A stretch of DNA of 64,000 nt from positions 1,488,001 through 1,552,000 of the forward strand of contig OW818685.1 in the NCBI GenBank assembly GCA_942493245.1. The letters run 5' to 3'. A program made the position numbers and the translations under genes. Shown one piece after another: positions 44,423-52,634 of the stretch. Positions within the stretch are counted from its first letter, which is position 1. Every line of letters begins with the position of its first letter. The notes under the pieces are model-generated. The model ran no database searches. It was not told the origin of the DNA and worked only from the letters and a program-made list of their open reading frames with translations. The stretch comes from DAOPYU01 sp942493245. Lineage in GTDB: Bacteria > Sumerlaeota > Sumerlaeia > UBA8349.

Positions 44423-44428
44423 AAACCG

Positions 44429-44456
44429 TTGACTTGCCCGCCGGAGTGGTTATAAT
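44429..44456 (+). promoter_or_regulatory. Sigma70-type promoter for the purF-like gene
   Basis: TTGACT (44429-44434), 16-nt spacer and a perfect TATAAT (44451-44456). Transcription would begin near 44463, leaving a leader of about 100 nt before the ATG at 44563. Confidence 0.75.
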
Positions 44457-44478
44457 CGGTCCGATCAACCGTTGCTCC

Positions 44479-44535
44479 TGAGTTTCGACTCATGCGGGGG
44501 GGCTGCGGAAATGGCCGCGGGGGCGGCTTTTTTTT
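44479..44535 (+). promoter_or_regulatory. Structured leader with terminator-like hairpin (candidate attenuator) upstream of purF
   Basis: Between the promoter and the start codon lie a small TGAGT/ACTCA stem with a TTCG tetraloop (44479-44492) and a GCCGC/GCGGC stem (44514-44518 with 44523-44527) followed by eight T (44528-44535). The second has the form of an intrinsic terminator. The G-rich segment between them (44493-44513) could pair alternatively with the terminator arm. This looks like transcription attenuation or a very short riboswitch; I do not recognise a known class. A short independent RNA is the other reading. Confidence 0.5.
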
Positions 44536-44562
44536 CTCAGAAACAGGCAAAAGGAGCCGGAA

Positions 44563-45963
44563 ATGAGTGGGTATTTCGGAGTCATCTCGAAGAGCGACTG
44601 TGTCACGGATTTGTTTTACGGAACGGATTATCATTCGCATCTCGGAACGGTGCGTGGCGGCCTGGTAACACGCAATGGGCAGGGTTTCTGCCGTTTTATT
44701 CACGATATTACCACGTCCCAGTTCCGTTCCAAATTCGCGAACGATATTCCCAAAATGTCCGGCAATTGCGGGATTGGCGTTATCAGCGACTACGAAGACC
44801 AGCCGCTCATCATCGGTTCGCATCTGGGTCCCTATGCGATTATTACCGTTGGCAAGATCAACAATATGGAGGCTCTTGTCAAGAAGGCGTTCCAGTCGCG
44901 CACGACCCACTTTACCCAGATGGATATGGGGGAAGTGAATCCGACGGAACTGGTGGCAGCCCTGATCAACCAGGAGCCCACTTTTGCCGATGGGATTCGA
45001 AATGCCCAGGATCTGATCGAGGGATCCTGTTCGATGCTTTTGTTGACCGATGAGGGGGTATATGCGGCGCGTGACAAGTTTGGACGAACGCCTTTGATTC
45101 TGGGTCAGAAGGCGGGCGCATACGCAGCCACGCTCGAAACGTGCGCGTTTGGTAACTTGGGCTATGAGACGTTGCGCGAGTTGGGGCCGGGTGAAGTCGT
45201 GCTGATGACGCCCGACGGGATCGAGCAGAAACAACCGCCCCGCGAACGGATGCAGATCTGTGCATTCCTGTGGATTTATTATGGATATCCGGCTTCGACC
45301 TACGAAGGGGTCAATGCCGAGATGGCGCGCTATTGTACCGGCGCGGCCCTGGCCCGGCAGGATTCGGTCAAGCCCGATGTGGTGGCTGGGATTCCCGACT
45401 CGGGAACGGGACATGCCATCGGGTATGCCAATGAGGCCAAGATCCCCTTTGCCCGTCCCTTCGTCAAATACACCCCGACGTGGCCGCGGAGTTTCATGCC
45501 CCAGGATCAGAAGGTGCGCGAACTGGTGGCCAGCATGAAACTGATCCCGATCAAGGAAATGGTGCAGGGCCGCAGTCTGCTTTTCTGTGAAGATTCGATT
45601 GTACGCGGCACGCAACTGGGGGACACCGTTCAGCAACTTTTCGAATATGGCGCACGGGAGGTTCATATGCGGCCCGCCTGTCCGCCGCTGGTGTTCGGGT
45701 GCAAGTTCCTGAATTTCTCGCGCTCGCGTTCCGAATCGGAACTGGCCTCGCGCAAGGCGATCAAGGCTCTGGAAGGCAAGGAAGACAAGAACCTCGAGGA
45801 ATACGCCTGTACGGGTTCGGAAAAACAGTGCGCAATGGTCGAGCGGATTGCCAAACAATTGCGCCTCTCTTCGCTTCAGTACCTGACGTTGGAGGATATG
45901 GTGAAGGCGATCGGACTGCCTCGGGAAAATCTCTGTACCTACTGTTGGAATGGCGCGGAATAA
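44563..45963 (+). CDS. purF: Amidophosphoribosyltransferase-like protein lacking the N-terminal cysteine
   Basis: A 466-aa PurF homologue. Normal PurF exposes a catalytic Cys for glutamine hydrolysis; here the chain begins MSGYFGVISKSDC, so Ser or Gly takes that place. The N-terminal Ntn fold otherwise continues (YHSHLGTVRGG, GNCGIGVISDY). The phosphoribosyl half is complete: AGIPDSGTGHAIGYAN and the PRPP loop FCEDSIVRGT at 341-350. Cysteines 233, 380, 458 and 461 match the positions of the [4Fe-4S] ligands of B. subtilis-type PurF. A family like this is known in Bacteroidetes beside normal PurF. It may use ammonia, or do something else. AGGAG precedes the ATG. A terminator follows. Confidence 0.85.
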   Translation: MSGYFGVISKSDCVTDLFYGTDYHSHLGTVRGGLVTRNGQGFCRFIHDITTSQFRSKFANDIPKMSGNCGIGVISDYEDQPLIIGSHLGPYAIITVGKINNMEALVKKAFQSRTTHFTQMDMGEVNPTELVAALINQEPTFADGIRNAQDLIEGSCSMLLLTDEGVYAARDKFGRTPLILGQKAGAYAATLETCAFGNLGYETLRELGPGEVVLMTPDGIEQKQPPRERMQICAFLWIYYGYPASTYEGVNAEMARYCTGAALARQDSVKPDVVAGIPDSGTGHAIGYANEAKIPFARPFVKYTPTWPRSFMPQDQKVRELVASMKLIPIKEMVQGRSLLFCEDSIVRGTQLGDTVQQLFEYGAREVHMRPACPPLVFGCKFLNFSRSRSESELASRKAIKALEGKEDKNLEEYACTGSEKQCAMVERIAKQLRLSSLQYLTLEDMVKAIGLPRENLCTYCWNGAE

Positions 45964-46036
45964 ACGGGGCGATCGTTCCTTGTGTTTGTGGGGTACAGGA
46001 AAAGTCTTTTCCCCAATGGATGGGGTTTTACAAAGT

Positions 46037-46058
46037 GGGCGGGCGTTTTCGCCCGCCC
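46037..46058 (+). terminator. GC hairpin after the purF-like gene
   Basis: Perfect 9-bp stem (46037-46045 with 46050-46058) with a TTTT loop, 74 nt after the stop. No long T run follows, so it may be a stem-loop stabiliser or part of the GGGCGGG repeat family. Confidence 0.55.
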
Positions 46059-46089
46059 GATCTACTTCAGGTTAATGTGAGGACGTTTT

Positions 46090-47346
46090 GTGAAACTCTC
46101 AAAATTCGGACAACGCATGACGCGTACTTCGGGTATCAGTGAACTGATGGCCGACTTGGGAGAGGCATTGGCCGGAGATGCCGGGATGCGGATGCTGGGC
46201 GGGGGGAATCCGGCGCATATTCCCGCGGTCCAGCAGCGTTTCCGCGAGGAAATGCAACGCATTCTCGGGACGCCGGGCGCGTTCGAGCGGATGATCGGGA
46301 ATTACGACACGCCCCAGGGAAACCGCGTGTTTATCGAGGCGCTGGCGGCGTTACTGCAACGCGAACTGGGGTGGCCGGTCAAGCCTGCGAACATCGCGCT
46401 GACCAACGGCAGCCAGAGCGCTTTCTTTACGTTGTTCAACCTGTTCGCCGGGGAATGCGAGGAGGGATCACATCGAAAAATCCTCCTGCCGGTGACCCCC
46501 GAGTATATCGGGTATGCGGATGTGGGTTTGACGGAAGATTTTTTTCTGGCCCGGCGTCCGCTCATCGAGCATCTGGATGCGCACACGTTCAAGTACCATC
46601 TGGATCTCCAGGGGCTGGAGATGCCAGGCGATGTCGGGGCGATCTGTGTGTCGCGTCCGACCAATCCCACCGGCAATGTGCTGACGGATGAAGAGGTGGC
46701 CCACCTGGGCGAGCTGGCGCGGCGCTACGACGTGCCGTTGATTCTGGATAACGCTTACGGTCTGCCGTTTCCTGATATCATTTTTACCGAGGCGCGTCCG
46801 GTCTGGAACGAGCGGACCATTGTCTGTATGAGCCTCTCGAAACTGGGTCTGCCGACCGCCCGGACGGGGATTGTGATCGCTTCGGAAGAGATTATCCGGG
46901 CTGTGTCCGAAATGAATGGAATTCTGGCGCTGGCGCCCGGAACATTCGGGGCGGCGCTGACGGCTGACATGGTTCGCAGCGGGGAGATCATGACCCTGAG
47001 CCGCGAGGTGGTGAAGCCTTTCTATCAGGAGAAGGTCCAATGGGCGCTCGAAGTGGTCCGGCGGGAGTTCGAGGGGCTGGACTATCAGGTCCACAAACCG
47101 GAAGGGGCAATTTTCCTCTGGTTCTGGTTCCCCGGCTTGCCGATTTCCTCGCGTGAACTTTACGAACGGCTCAAGCGGCGCAAGGTGCTGGTGGTCGGAG
47201 GGCATTACTTTTTCCCGGGATTGACTGAAGAGTGGCGACACAAACAGGAGTGTATCCGGGTGACCTATTCGCAGGACAAACAGGTGGTGGCCGAAGGCTT
47301 GCAGATCATCGCGGAAGAAGTCCGGCGGGCTTTTTCGGAAGGGTGA
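46090..47346 (+). CDS. avtA: Valine-pyruvate aminotransferase (AvtA-like)
   Basis: A 418-aa fold-type I PLP enzyme. The N-terminus KLSKFGQRMTRTSGISELMADLGEAL with GGGNPAHIP is typical of AvtA. The PLP Lys is at 251 (SLSKLGLPTARTG), Asp220 is in ILDNAYG, and Asn192 in PTNPTGN. It moves the amino group between alanine and 2-oxoisovalerate to balance valine and alanine pools. The start is GTG at 46090 with GAGGA 6 nt upstream. It stands alone, downstream of purF with a hairpin between. Confidence 0.9.
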   Translation: MKLSKFGQRMTRTSGISELMADLGEALAGDAGMRMLGGGNPAHIPAVQQRFREEMQRILGTPGAFERMIGNYDTPQGNRVFIEALAALLQRELGWPVKPANIALTNGSQSAFFTLFNLFAGECEEGSHRKILLPVTPEYIGYADVGLTEDFFLARRPLIEHLDAHTFKYHLDLQGLEMPGDVGAICVSRPTNPTGNVLTDEEVAHLGELARRYDVPLILDNAYGLPFPDIIFTEARPVWNERTIVCMSLSKLGLPTARTGIVIASEEIIRAVSEMNGILALAPGTFGAALTADMVRSGEIMTLSREVVKPFYQEKVQWALEVVRREFEGLDYQVHKPEGAIFLWFWFPGLPISSRELYERLKRRKVLVVGGHYFFPGLTEEWRHKQECIRVTYSQDKQVVAEGLQIIAEEVRRAFSEG

Positions 47347-47402
47347 GAGACAGGTGAGGACGAGGGGTTCGTGTCAATCAATCCGGTAAGGGACAAGGCA
47401 CT

Positions 47403-47431
47403 GTAGGGGCGGGTTTGAAACCCGCCCCTAC
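47403..47431. repeat. GC-rich palindrome TAGGGGCGGG family, copy 2
   Basis: A perfect palindrome of 14-bp arms around a single G (47403-47431). It lies between convergent avtA and a radical SAM gene. Similar in arm sequence to 42040-42067. Confidence 0.7.
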
Positions 47432-47533
47432 GGGTGTTGGGAATGGGTTGTTCGGAACCTTTTCAGCCCATTTCCCCAGTACATGAGAATCAAACAGGGA
47501 ACATCAGTTGATAGCAGAAAATGAGCGTTTCAT

Positions 47534-47556
47534 GGCGGGCGGGCGTCCCGCCCGCC
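47534..47556. repeat. GC-rich hairpin GGCGGGCGGG
   Basis: 10-bp perfect arms (47534-47543 with 47547-47556) and a 3-nt loop, close to the end of the radical SAM gene. It may terminate that gene on the minus strand. Confidence 0.6.
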
Positions 47557-47602
47557 TGTGAGGAAAGCTGTGGCGCGGGCGCGTCAACAGCGGTATTGGG
47601 GA

Positions 47603-48682
47603 TCAAGAGATCTTTCCTGTTTTTTCAATTCGAGACTGATCCCATGCGCGGAGCAGTTCTGGAAACGGAGAGAAGGGGAGGCTTTGACCCAGGTTGACAC
47701 AGTGGGTGCAGGAACAGTCGAGCGAAGCGATGGTGCGGCGCTGTTCTTGTGCTTTTTCACATTCCCAGACCCGGTTGAAATCACAGTTGAAATCGCGAAT
47801 GTTGCCGATCGGTTCGAGGAGTTCGCAGAGCCGGACGTCGCCGTTCGGCTCGAGCACGCCGACCACCGTCCCGGCCAGACAGGGGAAGCGCAGACGCTTT
47901 CCCTGCAAAACGTGGCATTGCTCGCGGTGCAGGGCACGGATGTGCGAGAGCATCAGGGGGGCGTCCTGCGCATGGCGCTTTTGTAGCGCCTCGAAACTGA
48001 GGGTGTTGCAGCGATCCTGAATGTGCCTGAGCGCCTCGACAGGCGGGGGGCTCAGTTCCGCCGAGGGGTGGCTGTTACGCAGGGGTTCGACGGTGTAGTA
48101 GTCGGCCTGTTGAAGCGCATGGAGGGTTTCCAGAAGCGGGACGACTTCGCTCACATTCTGTTCCATCACGGTGGTGAGTGTGGTGACCTGAAGCAGCGGA
48201 TATTGCTCGCGGAGGCGGGCCAGTTCACAGAGGGTTTCGAGCGCTTTGCGATACGCGCCCGGTACGCCCCGGATCTGATCGTGGGTTGTTTCGAGTCCGT
48301 CGAGTGAGACGCCGACCACCATGCGGTTTTGAGGGTGACGCTGGAGGATCTCCCGGGTTTTTTCCAGAACGACCGCCGTCTGGAGGCCGTTGGTGGGGAG
48401 TACGAGGGCCTGTTCGGTGCGGGTGAGGAAGAGATCCACGAGGTCGGGCAGGTTTGGCTCGAGCGTGGGTTCGCCACCCGAGAGAAGAAGTTTTTCAAAC
48501 GGGGGCATTGAGGCGGCGATGGCCTGGTATTCTTCGAGGGAAAGGTTGGCAATAGGAGAATTGAGTTCCTGCCAGTAGAAACAGGTGGCGCACCGCGCGT
48601 TGCAGCGGTTGGTGACGAAGAGAGTCAGGACGTCGAACCGGGGTTTTCGGCGGAGGTTTCGGAGGGTGGTCAGGAGGTCCAT
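47603..48682 (-). CDS. Radical SAM protein with SPASM/twitch-like C-terminus
   Basis: A 359-aa protein. Radical SAM cysteines are C27-x3-C31-x2-C34 (CNARCATC), followed by LLLSGGEPTLEPNL and VGVSLDGLETTHD. The C-terminal third has a cysteine set of the SPASM/twitch kind (CLAGTVVGVLEPNGDVRLC, then DCSCTHC), meaning auxiliary Fe-S clusters. Such enzymes modify peptides or proteins. It is read away from a small 85-aa gene on the opposite strand; the two may share a 206-bp control region. No precursor with a repeated motif is evident next to it. The ribosome binding site is not obvious. Confidence 0.88.
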   Translation of the reverse strand: MDLLTTLRNLRRKPRFDVLTLFVTNRCNARCATCFYWQELNSPIANLSLEEYQAIAASMPPFEKLLLSGGEPTLEPNLPDLVDLFLTRTEQALVLPTNGLQTAVVLEKTREILQRHPQNRMVVGVSLDGLETTHDQIRGVPGAYRKALETLCELARLREQYPLLQVTTLTTVMEQNVSEVVPLLETLHALQQADYYTVEPLRNSHPSAELSPPPVEALRHIQDRCNTLSFEALQKRHAQDAPLMLSHIRALHREQCHVLQGKRLRFPCLAGTVVGVLEPNGDVRLCELLEPIGNIRDFNCDFNRVWECEKAQEQRRTIASLDCSCTHCVNLGQSLPFSPFPELLRAWDQSRIEKTGKIS

Positions 48683-48805
48683 GAGGGGCGGAATCTTTCG
48701 TCACCGGGGGAAATACAGACAGTCTATTCTATGGCGGGAAGTGGTTTGAGGCCAGCGTTTTCGAAGGCGAATCGGAAGTAATTTGGAGCAAAGTGTTAAG
48801 ATTCC

Positions 48806-48834
48806 TTGAGTTTCTGCCGATACTAAGGTATAAG
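48806..48834 (+). promoter_or_regulatory. Promoter of the 85-aa small gene
   Basis: TTGAGT (48806-48811), 17-nt spacer, TATAAG (48829-48834), about 55 nt before the start codon. Both boxes match well. Confidence 0.65.
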
Positions 48835-48888
48835 AGAGGTAGGGATGGGGTGGCTTTCTAACCACCCGGATTCCTGAAGGAGGCTCCA

Positions 48889-49146
48889 ATGAAAGACAAA
48901 AGTTCCCGCACAAAGAGGGTGGCCGAGGTGCTCGATGAGATCCAGTCCTATCTGGATAGCGAGTCGGCCCGGATGGAAATGCCGGGGGGGATGGGGGCGA
49001 TGCCGGTGGATTTGCGGTTTGTGAGTGCAAGTCGCAACAGTCTGCCTACGCCGGTGCTCGCCACGCAGTATTACCTCTCGCAGCATCGGAAACTGGCGCC
49101 GGAACTGATCGAGTTTCTGCCTAGTGAATTGTTTATCCTCTGTTGA
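48889..49146 (+). CDS. Small 85-aa hypothetical protein
   Basis: The gene has a clear promoter, an AAGGAGG ribosome binding site 7 nt before the ATG, and a perfect terminator downstream, so it is a real, well-expressed unit. The N-terminal part is charged and helical (RTKRVAEVLDEIQSYLDSES), the middle is Met/Gly-rich, and the end is hydrophobic, closing in LFILC. I do not recognise the family. Its place between a radical SAM/SPASM gene and an ABC exporter invites the idea of a modified peptide, but there is only one C-terminal Cys and no leader-like cleavage site. Confidence 0.75.
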   Translation: MKDKSSRTKRVAEVLDEIQSYLDSESARMEMPGGMGAMPVDLRFVSASRNSLPTPVLATQYYLSQHRKLAPELIEFLPSELFILC

Positions 49147-49179
49147 GGAATGTCAGGTTGCGGGATAGGAAATTTAATG

Positions 49180-49209
49180 AAAATGCACGGTCTTTGGACC
49201 GTGCATTTT
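49180..49209. terminator. Bidirectional terminator
   Basis: Perfect 13-bp stem (49180-49192 with 49197-49209), TTTG loop, A-run on one side and T-run on the other. It serves the small gene (plus) and the ABC permease gene (minus). Confidence 0.9.
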
Positions 49210-49245
49210 CATTTTGGAGAAGATGGAATCGCCCGAAAATCGGAA

Positions 49246-50634
49246 TCAGGGGCGTAGCCGTGAACGTAGAATCCAGGCGGATACGATGCAGACGAGCGAA
49301 AACAGGATCAACGCTCCGACGGGTATCAGGAGAGGAGCCGTCGCCCCCGAGTCGGGAGTCAGCGCACGAAGCAGGGCTTCCAGCCCCCAGTTCAACGGGG
49401 AAACGACGCTGAGCCGGGCCAGCGTTTGCGGCATGGCAAAAACGGGGACCATGATGCCGCCGATGGCGGAGGCAATGATGACGGAGACGGCGCCGAAGAC
49501 CGACGCTTGTTCATGGGTCGAAGCGGCGCTTCCGATCAGCAGCCCCAGGCTGGTGGCCGCCAGGGCGACACTCAACGCAGCGGTCAGGAGTGGGAAGGGA
49601 CGCAGGACGAAATGGGCGGGTTCGATGCCCAGCGCGGGAAGCAGGTAAATGCCTGCCACGAGGATAAGACCGAATTGCAGGAGACAAACGCCCAGATAGG
49701 CGAGCAATTTGCCGAGCAGGATGGGGAGGAAGGAGCCGGGCAGGGTTCTCAAGCGGTTGAAGGTGCCACTTTGCCGTTCGCGGATGAAACCGGCCGAGAG
49801 AGGGACGACGATGAAGAACATCGCGAAAACGCTCCAGGCCGGAATGTTCTGTTGGCTGGCGTTGGGATGTTGGGTCGGGCCGTTGCCGGGGGTGTATCTC
49901 ACCCGGAAAGAGTGGGTGGGGGCTTTCGGAGGAAAATTGTGGTTCTGCATGAGGGACAGAGTGAGCGCAGTGGTTATCTCGCGGCTATTCAGAAGACGAG
50001 TGACGGATTGAGCGGTCTCTTGTTCCGATTTTCGAAAACCTCCCGTATTCGTCAGAACATTCAGGATGATCTGGATTTCCATTTCGTTGAAAATTTGCGA
50101 AAGGCCTCCCTGAATACTCTGGCGGCTGGGCGCCAGCATTTTCGAATAGAAACAGAGTTCGGGCAGGCACTCGTTATCGAGGGGCTGAAGGACCGGACCG
50201 CTTGAATCGGGATTCTGGGACGGGGAGGTGAGCAGATTCCTGATATTCTGCTGGGTGAGGTAGCGTTTGAGCGCTCTCTGGACGAGGGCCTTGGAGGCGC
50301 CGGCGGGCAGAAAAAGGCAAACCTTGGGTTGGCCTTTGGCTATTTGGGCGCGGATTTCCTCATCCGAAAGAGGGGGATCTTTCGGGGGTTCGGAGACTCT
50401 GAACATCCCGCTTGATGTCAGGGCGTAGTTCATAATCCGGCCCAGTTCCGCGTGGTCGCGGTTCACAAGGAGGATTTCGGTCGCGGAGCCTTCCATCAGG
50501 CGCAGCGTGCTGTCCTGAACGAGCGAAATCACGATGACAAGCGCCAGAGGCATAAGAAACAGCAGGACGAGCGCCGGACGGTCGCGGCGTAACAGGAGGA
50601 GGTCTTTCTGGAGAGTGGCGAGCAGTCGGTTCAT
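49246..50634 (-). CDS. ABC-2 type exporter permease
   Basis: A 462-aa permease of the ABC-2 family. TM1 (PALVLLFLMPLALVIVISLV) is followed by a large extracytoplasmic domain (about 40-270) and five C-terminal spans, with the family signature in GFIRERQSGTFNRLRTLPGS. This long-loop layout is typical of YhgE/DrrB-like or bacteriocin/lipid exporters. The ATPase gene ends 36 nt upstream, so the two make one transporter. Cargo is unknown; the BtrH-like gene at the head of the operon hints at a natural product or lipid. Confidence 0.9.
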   Translation of the reverse strand: MNRLLATLQKDLLLLRRDRPALVLLFLMPLALVIVISLVQDSTLRLMEGSATEILLVNRDHAELGRIMNYALTSSGMFRVSEPPKDPPLSDEEIRAQIAKGQPKVCLFLPAGASKALVQRALKRYLTQQNIRNLLTSPSQNPDSSGPVLQPLDNECLPELCFYSKMLAPSRQSIQGGLSQIFNEMEIQIILNVLTNTGGFRKSEQETAQSVTRLLNSREITTALTLSLMQNHNFPPKAPTHSFRVRYTPGNGPTQHPNASQQNIPAWSVFAMFFIVVPLSAGFIRERQSGTFNRLRTLPGSFLPILLGKLLAYLGVCLLQFGLILVAGIYLLPALGIEPAHFVLRPFPLLTAALSVALAATSLGLLIGSAASTHEQASVFGAVSVIIASAIGGIMVPVFAMPQTLARLSVVSPLNWGLEALLRALTPDSGATAPLLIPVGALILFSLVCIVSAWILRSRLRP

Positions 50635-50670
50635 GTTATTTCTTTGAGATGACCAGTAAGATTTCTATTT

Positions 50671-51414
50671 TCAGTCTTTGAGGTCTTTTCCTGTCAGATC
50701 GAGGAAAAGGTCCTCGAGCCGCGTTTCGGTTCCGTTCTGGCGCAGAACCTCTTGAGTCGGACCTTCCGCGAGGATTTTTCCCCGGTCCAGAATGGCGAGG
50801 CGTGTACAGAGTCGCTGCGCTTCTTCCATGTAGTGGGTGGTATAGAGAAGAGTGGCGCCCGCCCGGTTGATTTGTTCTAGGCTTTCCAGGATGGCGTTGC
50901 GCGATTGGGCGTCTATGCCGACGGTGGGCTCATCGAGGATGAGGAGGCGCGGCTCGTGGAGGAGTCCGATGGCGAGATTCAGGCGCCGCTTCATCCCGCC
51001 TGAGAAGGTCTTGACCGGGCGGTCGGCACTCGACTCGAGTCCGGCCAGGGCGAGGCATTCTACGATTCGTTGCACGAGGCGTTTTTTCGGAATCCCATAG
51101 ACGCTGCCGAAAAAGTGGAGGTTTTCACGGGCGGTCAGGGGTTCGTACAGGGCGATCTCCTGGGGCACCAGACCGAGGAATTGTCGGATTTCCCGGAATT
51201 GCGTCTGAAGGTCGAAGCCGAGCAGTTGGGCGGTACCGGAAGAAGGACGCAAGGCTCCCGACAGGATGGAGATCAGGGTCGTTTTGCCCGCGCCGTTTGG
51301 ACCGAGCAGACCGAAGCGTTCTCCTTCGGGGATGGTCAGGGACACGCCGTCGAGCGCCGGGGTGGCCGCGTTCCGGTAGTGTTTGACAAGGCGATCGGTC
51401 TGGATGGCGTCCAC
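50671..51414 (-). CDS. ABC transporter ATP-binding protein (CcmA/NatA type)
   Basis: A 247-aa ATPase with Walker A GPNGAGKTT, signature SGGMKRR, Walker B LLILDEPTVGID and the H-loop THYMEEAQ. It energises the adjacent ABC-2 permease for export. The start is GTG at 51414 with AAGGAAG about 11 nt upstream. It is the second gene of the BtrH-like/ATPase/permease operon (gaps 108 and 36 nt). Confidence 0.95.
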   Translation of the reverse strand: MDAIQTDRLVKHYRNAATPALDGVSLTIPEGERFGLLGPNGAGKTTLISILSGALRPSSGTAQLLGFDLQTQFREIRQFLGLVPQEIALYEPLTARENLHFFGSVYGIPKKRLVQRIVECLALAGLESSADRPVKTFSGGMKRRLNLAIGLLHEPRLLILDEPTVGIDAQSRNAILESLEQINRAGATLLYTTHYMEEAQRLCTRLAILDRGKILAEGPTQEVLRQNGTETRLEDLFLDLTGKDLKD

Positions 51415-51522
51415 GGGTTTGGTTACTTCCTTCAGATGTGGGGCCCGTTGTTCTCTTTTCCGCCTTCCATCCCTGTTCCGGGGACAGGCGAAAGGTCCGA
51501 ATAGCGCTTCACTATGGCACGC

Positions 51523-52521
51523 TCAGAGCGCGCGGCGCAAGTTCCGGAAGAAGGTTTTTTCTTCCTGGGCGCATTTGTCGAGTCTCTGTGCCAGATCGTC
51601 GAAAGAGTGGGTTTCAGTCGAACGCCCCTTGCAGAATCGCGCGCCCTCGACAGCGAACTGGGTCCAGAGGTCCCCGATACGGGTCATTTCCTGCGAGAAA
51701 TCTTGCAGGAGCGGTTGATTCAGGACTTCCGCCGCTTCCTGCAGAAATGCGGCGTAGAGGTAGCGGAATCCGGCGCCACCGGTTCCTATTTCTTCCTGCA
51801 TCCGGATGACCTGGCCCAGGTGAAGCGCCGGCCAGGGGGCCTCGAGTTTTCGGGGCCACTGGCGCAGGTGGCGGGCCAGGGCGTGGATGCCCCAGACGCC
51901 CAGATAGGGGGGGAGGGCGTAGAGCATCGAGAAACAGGTCCACCGGATGCCCCGTTGGATGGCGCGTTTGAGATCGGGATGAGGGGGTGTTTTCTCGATG
52001 AAGTACATCCGGCCCTTCGGGGCCAGCGCGCCCTGGGCGAAGCGGGCCTTGCGCAGCGCGCGCGCGGGACAAGTGACCACGCGGTCGAGCAGGGGATCGC
52101 TCACGAGGTATTCGTCTCCCTGTTTTCCCACCACGATGAGGTTGTGGGCGTTGAAGTGGAAGCGGAGCGCCTCGGGCAGGAAGGGGAGCCAATAGACCCC
52201 GACCTGCAACCCGGCAATGCCGCCGCTTTCCAGAAAAAGGTCCAGTTCGTTCATGGCTGCCGCGGGGTCGCGGAATTTGCGTGTGACGATCTGGACGCCG
52301 AGTTCCCGCGCGGCGCGGCTGAAGATCGAACCGGGCAGCGAGCGGTAGGTGGTCAGGGGTAAGCGGTCCATTTTGAGGAAGGGGAAGAAGCCGAAAAACA
52401 ACCCGGCGCCGATACCAAAGGCCAGAGGCTCACTCAGGGGGATGCCCGCCTGGGTGAGGAGGTTGGCGGTGACGCCGCTTTCGCAATGGGCGCATTGGCG
52501 GTGCTGAAATTCAAGGGGCAC
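51523..52521 (-). CDS. BtrH N-terminal domain / DUF4872-like protein
   Basis: A 332-aa protein. The N-terminus EFQHRQCAHCESGVTANLL, then SEPLAFGIGAGLFFGFFPF, fits the BtrH_N domain, a papain-like fold with an early Cys and a later His (FHFNAHNLIVVG, with SDPLLDRVV after it). The C-terminal part matches the helical DUF4872-type region. BtrH itself transfers an acyl chain from a carrier protein during butirosin synthesis. I chose GTG at 52521 because AGGAG lies about 9 nt upstream; the frame extends to 52587 without support. The operon with an ABC-2 exporter suggests making and exporting a small molecule, but no carrier protein is nearby. Confidence 0.75.
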   Translation of the reverse strand: MPLEFQHRQCAHCESGVTANLLTQAGIPLSEPLAFGIGAGLFFGFFPFLKMDRLPLTTYRSLPGSIFSRAARELGVQIVTRKFRDPAAAMNELDLFLESGGIAGLQVGVYWLPFLPEALRFHFNAHNLIVVGKQGDEYLVSDPLLDRVVTCPARALRKARFAQGALAPKGRMYFIEKTPPHPDLKRAIQRGIRWTCFSMLYALPPYLGVWGIHALARHLRQWPRKLEAPWPALHLGQVIRMQEEIGTGGAGFRYLYAAFLQEAAEVLNQPLLQDFSQEMTRIGDLWTQFAVEGARFCKGRSTETHSFDDLAQRLDKCAQEEKTFFRNLRRAL

Positions 52522-52634
52522 GGTCGAGAATCTCCTGGTGATATTCCTGACGGTCGGATCGCCTATCCATTTGAGAGACAGTCTCAAGGTTTCTCAATGT
52601 TTTGAAGTGTCTGAGGAATAGACTTCCCCTGTCC

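Noticed and set aside
44463..44535. tRNA or 4.5S RNA in the purF leader
   Set aside because: Length is near that of a tRNA, but no cloverleaf or CCA end, and no SRP tetraloop motif could be found.
48889..49146. 85-aa gene as a RiPP precursor of the nearby radical SAM protein
   Set aside because: No repeated motif, only one Cys, and the genes are divergent; kept as an unknown protein.
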